Assembly: GCA_963082975.1 (NCBI GenBank)
Contig: OY720348.1
Span: 23,117,146 to 23,181,145, forward strand
Direction: 5' to 3'
From: Labia minor
Taxonomy: Eukaryota; Arthropoda; Insecta; Dermaptera; Spongiphoridae
DNA: 64,000 nt
In this document: piece after piece, positions 56,805 to 64,000 of the stretch
Layout: each line of letters begins with the position of its first letter
Numbering within the stretch: position 1 is the stretch's first letter
Position numbers and translations under genes: made by a program
The notes under the pieces: model-generated
The model's database searches: none
The model's input: the letters and a program-made list of their open reading frames with translations, nothing else
What the model was told of the DNA's origin: nothing

Positions 56805-57468
56805 CCACCTTTAAATTAAATGGCTCAATTAATCGCCATAATTGTATCTACTGGGGTGCTGTAAATCCTCATGCAATAATGGAACATTATTTAAACTTAC
56901 CAGAGGTAACAGGGTTGTGTTGGGTATCAGAATTGGGCATAATAGGACTGTTTCGTACCGTTTGTGAATCCATTGGTTCGCGTTGTCTGGACAATAACGG
57001 TCATCAATTTGAACATTTGCGAACATGATTCTTTTATTCTTTAATTGGATCTTTCTTTTATAATTCAAGCCTTTAAACTTGTCTTTATATTCATAAATAA
57101 TGTTTTTATAGTCATTCAAAGTGTTAGTACATTTTTTTGAGACACCCTGTATAATACACAATAAAATTACCGATACAGGTATAAAGAGTGATACATTCAT
57201 TCCAACGCTTCTCTTAACTTTTCAATGTATTTTATATAAAATAATGCGTTTTTTCTCTCAAAATAAACATTTTGAAAATTACAAAATTGAGATCACTAAA
57301 ACTTCAGAATGCCATAGAATTTTGTAACATACTGTTTGAAGATTAGAAATGCCCAGTAATCACGTGAAACAATCAAACGTGTTGCCATATCTGTTTCAGA
57401 TCGGAGGGTTATTGAGCGAAGTGTGTGTGTGTGTTATGTCCTATTTTATTTTATATTCATTTATAAAC

Positions 57469-57499
<31 letters not shown>

Positions 57500-57501
57500 T
57501 A

Positions 57502-57972
57502 CGAGACAAGTCAATAAGTCAGTGACTTTTAGAAATTCCTGTCACTTAAATGAAATGACAACCCTGCTCCTGTCAGCAAGTAACTATCAGCTGACTCCTG
57601 TCGAAATTTGAACCAGCTGAGTCTTTTAGTTTCTGTTTGACATCCATTAATAGCAGAATACCTCGTGATTTAAGAAGAAAATGAAAAAAAGTGAATTTCG
57701 TGTGCTCATTAAGCAGGAGTGTTTGGCGTTGTTTAATCGCAATATGTTTGTCCCGTTTCGTAACCGTGGATCCACCACAACATACCAGAGATCAAACAGC
57801 AGTCAACACAGTGTTTTTTTTTGTGAAGGCCTCGACAAATCTTATTTTTTGAAAGGGATAAAAAATTGGAGAAACGTTGGACAAGGTGTATAAAGCTCAA
57901 AGGAAGACTGTGTTGATAAAAAGAAAAAAATTTGTCTTTCATTTAAAAAATCACTAACTTGACATTCCCAGG
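57502..57972 (+). mobile_element. Deleted mariner element upstream of ABCC
   Basis: Ends CGAGACAAGTCAATAAGTCA and, inverted, CCTGGGAATGTCAAGTTAGT give imperfect inverted repeats, with TA on both sides (57500-57501, 57973-57974). The frame 57681-57893 joins a mariner N-terminal segment (KSEFRVLIKQECLALFNRN) directly to a C-terminal segment (FFCEGLDKSYFLKGIKNW). The catalytic middle is gone, so it is non-autonomous. It lies 448 bp upstream of the ABCC start codon. Confidence 0.8.
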
Positions 57973-58420
57973 TATATTATTTATTAAATCTGATAAAATA
58001 GTATCTTGTGTTTTCCCATAAAAAATTAAATGATTCATCGACAAAAGCTGATGAATCAATTTTGATATAAATATTATTGTTAATTAATAATTGTTTATAT
58101 TTTATCTAATACTTAACTCTATTAGTCATTCAATAAATTTAATTAACATCAAAAAGCATCTCTCATCATAATACTAATAAGATGAATAAAACAAACATTA
58201 GTAAATTTATATAAGTTGGGCACATTTGAAATTTTTGCTTTATTCTTTCAACTTCCCAAATACCATAAACTCATTCATTCATATTTATATTTTGTTCTAG
58301 AGTTTAGAGTATAATAATAATAATAAATGATAATGTGTGTGTGATAATAGGTAACATTATTAATTTTTATGTTTTTTGATTAGATTCAAATGAAATTTTA
58401 CCTTAATATTCTACAACGAA

Positions 58421-61400
58421 ATGGAACCATATTGCGGTGAAGTTTTATGGGTAAATATATATTTTTTATTTACATCTCACGTGGACATCCTAAAAACAAA
58501 ATAGATTAATCAGGGTCGTCAATACATATAAAAATTGATCTGCTTTGGCGCCCCACAGGGATCCCACTCCCACTCTGGGCCCTGCTAAATTAAAAAGAAA
58601 TTAAGCCGGAGCCGGAATCAAAGCAGATCAATTTCAAGCAGCCCTGAAATTAATTATTTTTTAAATTAAGTCACTAAAATTAATTAAATATGATTTCTCT
58701 TGCTTGCTTAATTGAAATATTATTTTTTTTTTTTTATATATATATATATTATATGATTTAATTTGATTTTATATTTCAGGATCTGAATCTAACATGGTAC
58801 ACAGATCTTCCACAATTTACGCCATGTTTTCATAAATCTGTACTGATATTAATACCATGTCTATATCTCTGGTTGACCAGTCCATTTGAAATCTATTTTA
58901 TCATAAAAAGTAAAGAAAAACCAAATCGATGGGCATGGAATAATGTTTTAAAAATTGTATAACATTATATCGATTCATTTTGTTGTCGATTTTATCAAAA
59001 ATATAATTAATCATTTTTTTTTTTCTAATATTTCAGTTTATAAATATGATATTAATTCTATTATATTTATTTGATCTTATCTATTTATTATTTTTTGTAA
59101 AATCAAATAAATCTATATATTATGTCGATTATTTTGAACCAATTATTCTTATTATAACGTTTGTATGTTTCTTGAATTATTTTAATTGACAATTATAAAA
59201 ATATATTATTTATTTATTTATTTTATTTTATTTATGTATTTCCAGATTCTTTGTTTGGTGTTAGTAATTTATAATAAACGAAATGGAGTGTTAACATCAG
59301 GGAATATCTTCATTTTTTGGTTTCTTATGTCCTGTACATCGGCTTTAACATTTCGTTCATTTTTTATTTCAGTAAGATTTTTTTTTTTTTTGTCTAATTA
59401 ATTAATCTCATTGGAGAGTGAAATTAATCAACCACTTATTTATTTATAAATAAATAAACAAAAAAATAAATTTAAACATATTTATATTTACATATTTTTA
59501 AATATAAATTTATTCTATGATAATTTTTAGTCAGAACCATTTGATAGCACAATGAATTATTTTTACAATGCATTTATGTTGAAATTTCCATTGATACTAT
59601 TTATATTTTTTATCAACTGTTTTGTTGAATCTTCAATTAAATCCGATCAATATACAGCTGTACAGGTTGGTAAATTTTAATTTGATAAATTATTTTATAT
59701 ATATATATATATATTTATTTTATAAATTTGTACTAATTTTTAATTAATTTTATAGAAAAAAAATCCAGAAATAACGTCTTCCTTTTTATGTAAAATTTGT
59801 TTCTCCTGGTATACACCGATAATTTTATTGGGATATAAACGTCCGCTTAAGCCTGAAGATATTTGCGAACTTCAATATAAGGATTCTTCAGCATTTGTAG
59901 TTCCGAATATTAAAAAACATATGAATAGATTAAACAAAAAATCCAAGTAATTTGAATATTTCAAGAAATTTTATATAAAATGGTTTTTATATTAATAATT
60001 AATTAATTAATTTCAATTTAAGGACGGATATTTCTATTAACTATAAAACATCAAGAAATTCCATCGATATGATCGATGAATCGAAAATAAAAAAGGAAAA
60101 ATTTTCTATTATTTCTATTTTAATTTCCACGTTTGGATCTGCATTACTTTTATGTGCTCTTATCGAGTTGGTTCAAACAGTGCTGATTTATTTGCAACCA
60201 GAAATTCTTAGGTGAGTTTTTTTAAAACAACCCTCGAAAATAAAAAAAATACTATTTTTCATTTTTTACTTTAAACATTACTTACTTTTCTCATGTCGAT
60301 TAATGTTATGTCCATATATATTATTGCAATACATTATAGAATTAAAATATTAGTATAATAAAATAAGATAGGTTATTTGATTCTAATTTTGGCTGAATTC
60401 TCAAAAATGAAGTAGTTATAATTTAAATATTAAAATACCCATTAAGAAGCTACTTGAAATAAAAAGTAGCGCCTCCGATCAACAAAATCAAGATATAGGT
60501 AGAGAGGATCCGTTATACTGATCATAGATCACCTTTACCCCTTTTAGACGACAACCGATTTGCTGTCCTTTCTTAGGATGTATATACAAAAGTCAGAGAT
60601 TCTTTGTTGTTTTATTATCATGAAATAAAATTTACATTACATTTCAATTTGATAATATTTATCGGAATAAATTCATATTAAATTTTGTTCTTTGAATAAA
60701 ATCTATTTTTTATTATGTTTTTATAATTAATATACTATAATATAATATATAATAATAATATATAATATTAAAATACATAATAAATAATATTATATATATA
60801 TATCAATAACTTCTTATATTAATTATTTTAATAATTTTCAATAATTCGATTACTACACCTGTTGAATGTTGCCTAATATAATCTATATATCGTTTTTTTA
60901 GTTTACTAATTGAATACAACACAAATAATGAGCCATTATGGAAAGGTATCATCTTAGCTATTTTAATGTTTTGTCTACGTTCCTTCCTTACCTTCTCGGG
61001 TGCGATTTATATAAAAAAAATGCTGAATATCGGTTTAAATATTCGCTCATCTCTTACCTCTTTGATTTATCAAAAGGTTTTTATTCATTTTTTTTTCATT
61101 TTTATTATTACTATTTTTAATTCAATTTTATTTTTAAAATGTTGTACGATTAGATATAATAATTTCAGTGCTTTTCTTCTTTAGGGTTTAAAACTTTCCA
61201 GTTCTGCACGAAATGAAACAACTGTCGGTGAAATTGTAAATCTTATGTCCGTTGATGTGTCCCGTTTTTGGGAATTAATCCCTTTTTTCAACATGGCATG
61301 GACAACCCCATTAGAAGTTATTATTTGCTTTTTACTACTCTGGCCAGTTCTTGGTAAGAAAATCTATCCATGGAAAAACTTTTTATTAACTATTCAAATA

Positions 61401-62032
61401 TTTTATAAGAAAACTTATATAAATTATAATTTATTTAATATATATATATATATATATTTGTTTTAATGGTTGGAGATTTAAATGTGCTAATGGTCCAACC
61501 ATCAATTTATATTATAATTAATAGTAATAGTTAGTATTAGTTGAAATATCCATTCCCTCTCTTTTCACATTTAAAATTAAATAAATAATTTTTATTAAAT
61601 ATTTTTGTGGAATTTAATTTAAAGTATATATATATATAAAATGAAAAGTGTTAAATTTTGATTTTTTTAAAAAAAAATTAATTAAAATAATTGAAAATAC
61701 TTACAATACTGTCTTTTTAGAAGGAATATTTGAATTACTGTCTTTCCTCCCCCCCCCCCCATAATTTCTACAGTCAAAATAGATTTTATTTTTGCTCATT
61801 GATAAATAATAATTCTCCTATTCTTCTATTCTCACTAAATGTTATTTTTTTAAAGGTATTTCCTCACTTGCCGCATTGGTGATTTTATTTTTATATATTC
61901 CTATTAATATTTACTTTGGAGAAAAAATTCGCCAATTGCAATTTAAACAAATGAATTATAAAGATGAACGAATCAAATTAATTAGTGAAGTACTTTCAGG
62001 TATCAAAGTAAGATATTTTTTTTATTTTTATA

Positions 62033-62067
<35 letters not shown>

Positions 62068-64000
62068 GTTACATATTAATAATAATAATAATTGCAATTT
62101 TATTATTAATTGATTTGTTATTAAATGTAAATAATTTTATTTATTTATTTATTTTTTACAATGTATAGGTATTAAAGCTGTATGCATGGGAACCATCATT
62201 TGAAAAGCGTATCGAAGCAATAAGAAATAAAGAAATTGCTCTTCTACGAAAAGTCGCTTTCTTATACGCGTCTGCTTCATTTCTATCCAATTTGACACCA
62301 CTTCTTATGTGTTTATTAACATTCTCGGTTTATACATTTATTGATGAGAATAATGTCCTCGATTCACAAAAAGCATTCGTGTCACTCTCCCTTTTCAATT
62401 TCTTACAAGAGCCTTTAGAATTTTTACCGTATCTGATTTATTTATTAGTTCAGGTAAATATTATTATACAAAGGTGTTAATTTTATTTTTTTTTAAATGT
62501 ATAAAATCTATTATTATTGAGTACATATTTAAATTGGGTATATTCAACTCTTTACATTCAAATTTTAAAATTTTAATTTTTCTAAGTCCATTTCTATTGT
62601 AGATGAGTAATTCAATGTTGGATTTAATTTAATGATATATGAAGGTAAAAAAAAAATTAAATAATTTACTTATTTAATTAAACTAAATTAAATATATTTT
62701 CGAAAATAAGATAAGATATAGTTTTTATTAAGTATTTTTTTTTTAAATTTTTTTATACCTCTTTTTAATGTTGGAAAACTTTTAATCATATATGTAATGT
62801 AGTTGGCAAGCAAATAATTTTGGTTTTTACCGTGAAATAAAATTCAATTTTTTTTTGGATTTATGTCAAACATGAATTTCAATTGTTCTGTGTGATAGAT
62901 TTAACTATTGGGTCTGGTAAAAATTTCGCGGAATTTTTGTTAGTAAAGTTCTAGTCGTTTTTATTGTATATAAAAATGAATTTATTTATACCAAATAAAT
63001 ATCCGCCATTATTATTTGCAATGTTTCGTCCCTTTTCGGGCAGAATCATGATACCATCGGTAAAGAATTTCTGCGGTTTCGGCTTGAAAAACTGAATCAA
63101 GTGGTTTTCACATTTTTTCGTTCTTTACATTATTTTACTCCATGGTTAAACGCAAATAACATTCTAACTACTAAAACAAATTCCATGTATTGAGTGTCAC
63201 CTTTCTAGCATTTAGTGGTGGCTCTACAGTCTGTATTTTCGAAATAATTTAAATTTAAATTTGTCTATAGGAAAAAAGACCGCAAACTATTTATCAGACC
63301 CATTATTTTCCAATCTCTCGCACAGTTATATGACATTTCGATTCAATTATGTTGACCATCTTGTAAATATTTTACTCGTCTTAAACTTTTTGCTCTGATT
63401 AAAAAAAAATTTTGGGCGGCAATTTGTCTTTTTATCCGAGGCGGCAAAAAAAAACTAGAACGGGCGCTACTGATGCAAACCAAAATTACTTTCTTTCCAA
63501 TCCAGTATATACATAGATTTTATATAGATTAAAAAAGTATATATATATATATATTATAGAAGTTATTTCAGTTTATTTTCACCTTTAATTGTGAGATTTG
63601 AGTCTCGTCGCCCATTTTGGCGCCAATTTCAAGAGTGAATTTTAAGAGGAAATTTTTGGGATTTTAGTCAGAGTTTCTAAGGGTTGACTGGACAAATGAA
63701 GTTTTTATTACGTGACGGTCCGAAGAGTTGTAGCTTAAAATTTTCTCTTGAAATCGGTGTCAAAATGGGCGCCAAAACGTCGAGACTCAAATCTCACAAA
63801 CGTGAAAATAAACCGGAAATAACTTCTCATAATAAAAATCTTTTACAGAAACCTAAACTATATATATATATATATATAAATTTTTTTTCTATAAATATAT
63901 ATTATTATTTTTTTATTTTTTAATAATAAATCCTTATTTTTTCTAGACAAAAGTTTCTGTAAACCGAATCAATAAATATATGAATTCGGATGAATTGAAC
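58421..64000 (+). CDS. ABCC (MRP1-like) ABC transporter, N-terminal part
   Basis: Twelve exons: 58421-58450, 58780-58956, 59037-59162, 59246-59371, 59531-59665, 59756-59946, 60023-60211, 60902-61076, 61185-61353, 61856-62007, 62169-62453 and 63947 onward, off the edge. They join in frame for 603 codons. Residues about 1-198 form TMD0 (LTWYTDLPQFTPCFHKSVL, then hydrophobic helices); 199-290 the L0 linker; about 295-600 the first transporter domain, with NETTVGEIVNLMSVD and ERIKLISEVLSGIKVLKLYAWE, both hallmark ABCC segments. Known role: ATP-driven export of organic anions and glutathione conjugates at membranes. Both nucleotide-binding domains and TMD2 lie outside, so the substrate is not inferred. 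Donors after exons 2 (GTATAA) and 8 (GTTTTT) are weak. The start is the Met of MEPYCGEVLW, as in TMD0-bearing relatives. Confidence 0.92.
58511..58646. mobile_element. 136-bp hAT-type MITE in ABCC intron 1
   Basis: Left CAGGGTCGTCAATAC; right, inverted, CAGGGCTGCTTGAAATTG. Flanks AGATTAAT / AAATTAAT match at seven of eight. The internal inverted repeat AAATTGATCTGCTTT / AAAGCAGATCAATTT makes a hairpin. Confidence 0.7.
60466..60590 (-). repeat. Dispersed repeat E, copy 3 (ABCC intron 7)
   Basis: Inverted relative to copies 1 and 2. Plus strand: GTAGCGCCTCCGATCAACAA, AGATATAGGTAGAGAGGATC, then ACTGATCATAGATCACC and AGACGACAACCGATTTGC. No T-arm-like part is present here. Confidence 0.5.
62910..63303 (-). 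mobile_element. Mariner-like remnant in ABCC intron 11
   Basis: GGGTCTGGTA on the left and TATCAGACCC on the right form short inverted ends. The minus strand (about 63005-63110) encodes a mariner C-terminal-like segment, FFTDGIMILPEKGRNIANNN GGY, after which the reading degenerates. Part of a hAT end (inverse of CAGTAGCGCCCGTTCTAG) lies further right at about 63455-63475. Confidence 0.5.
63558..63827. mobile_element. Long-TIR (foldback/MULE-like) element G in ABCC intron 11
   Basis: Arms of about 90 bp in inverted orientation: AGAAGTTATTTCAGTTTATT ... GTGAGATTTGAGTCTCGTCG on the left, and CGTCGAGACTCAAATCTCAC ... CGGAAATAACTTCT on the right, with GCGCC-rich inner edges. An 80-bp unique centre lacks coding motifs. 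It shares its arm with 21703-21830. Long TIRs are typical of MULEs or foldback elements; the superfamily is not proven. It ends about 120 bp before the exon-12 acceptor. Confidence 0.65.

Larger units (their letters stand above)
49783..57148 (+). mobile_element. Tc1/mariner-type element split by a BEL/Pao insertion
   Basis: Terminal inverted repeats of 19 bp, AGGGTGTCTCAAAAAAATG, lie at 49783-49801 and inverted at 57130-57148. Removing the nested retrotransposon (49968-56809, including one target copy) leaves about 525 bp. Transposase remnants lie on both sides: left (about 49803-49967) [20 protein letters not shown] and VCSDEAT; right (about 56807-57027) [19 protein letters not shown]. These are the arthropod SDEATF...WG..NPH type of IS630/Tc1/mariner transposase. 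The N-terminal helix-turn-helix and the later catalytic region are missing, so it was already a deleted derivative when hit. Confidence 0.75.

Noticed and set aside
56829-57200. 123-codon minus-strand frame
   Set aside because: It is antisense to the mariner-type transposase remnant and runs through its terminal inverted repeat.

Overview
This is an animal nuclear DNA window. It is strongly AT-rich and intron-bearing, and most of it is transposable-element debris. The BEL/Pao retrotransposon, mariner/Tc1, Tigger and hAT derivatives, insect-type non-LTR 3' ends and DINE-1/Helentron-like repeats point to an invertebrate, probably an arthropod. The species cannot be named from the sequence. No tRNA, rRNA, CRISPR or prokaryotic feature was seen.

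Two host genes can be reconstructed exon by exon. (1) A six-exon minus-strand gene (20305-26922) encodes a roughly 370-residue membrane di-iron enzyme of the fatty acid hydroxylase / sterol desaturase superfamily, with all three histidine boxes. (2) A plus-strand ABC transporter of the ABCC (MRP1-like) type starts at 58421 and runs off the right edge. Twelve exons (603 codons) cover the extra N-terminal membrane domain (TMD0), the linker and most of the first transporter membrane domain. The nucleotide-binding domains lie beyond the window.

Layout: 1-20 kb is gene-free repeat territory with several related short element families, called here A (hairpin end, about 600 bp), B (about 627 bp) and F (hairpin end, about 540 bp), plus hAT-type MITEs. 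20.3-26.9 kb is the hydroxylase gene, with Tigger, mariner and hAT MITEs in its introns. 27.7-49.5 kb is intergenic and holds truncated non-LTR retrotransposon 3' ends, a TIR element, many hAT MITEs with 8-bp target duplications, foldback (hairpin) elements, and a second copy of a 1.4-kb segment also present at 12.3 kb. 49.78-57.15 kb is a mariner/Tc1-type element split by a structurally complete, apparently very young BEL/Pao retrotransposon (49968-56804) in minus orientation. Its two 456-bp LTRs look identical by eye, its target duplication is CCACC, and its pol frame is intact. A further deleted mariner lies just upstream of the ABCC gene, and more MITEs sit in the ABCC introns.

The most interesting material is the repeat architecture. 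Families A, B and a third module C combine a tetranucleotide or dinucleotide microsatellite, a downstream GATGAAATTTGGTA-like block, and (in A, B and F) a terminal hairpin. B and F also carry paired TGACGTCA palindromes. One B copy sits inside a hAT element whose unoccupied relative is also in the window, which gives its boundaries and suggests insertion into a T run, as DINE-1/Helentron elements do. All element names beyond the superfamily level are inference; no database search was possible.
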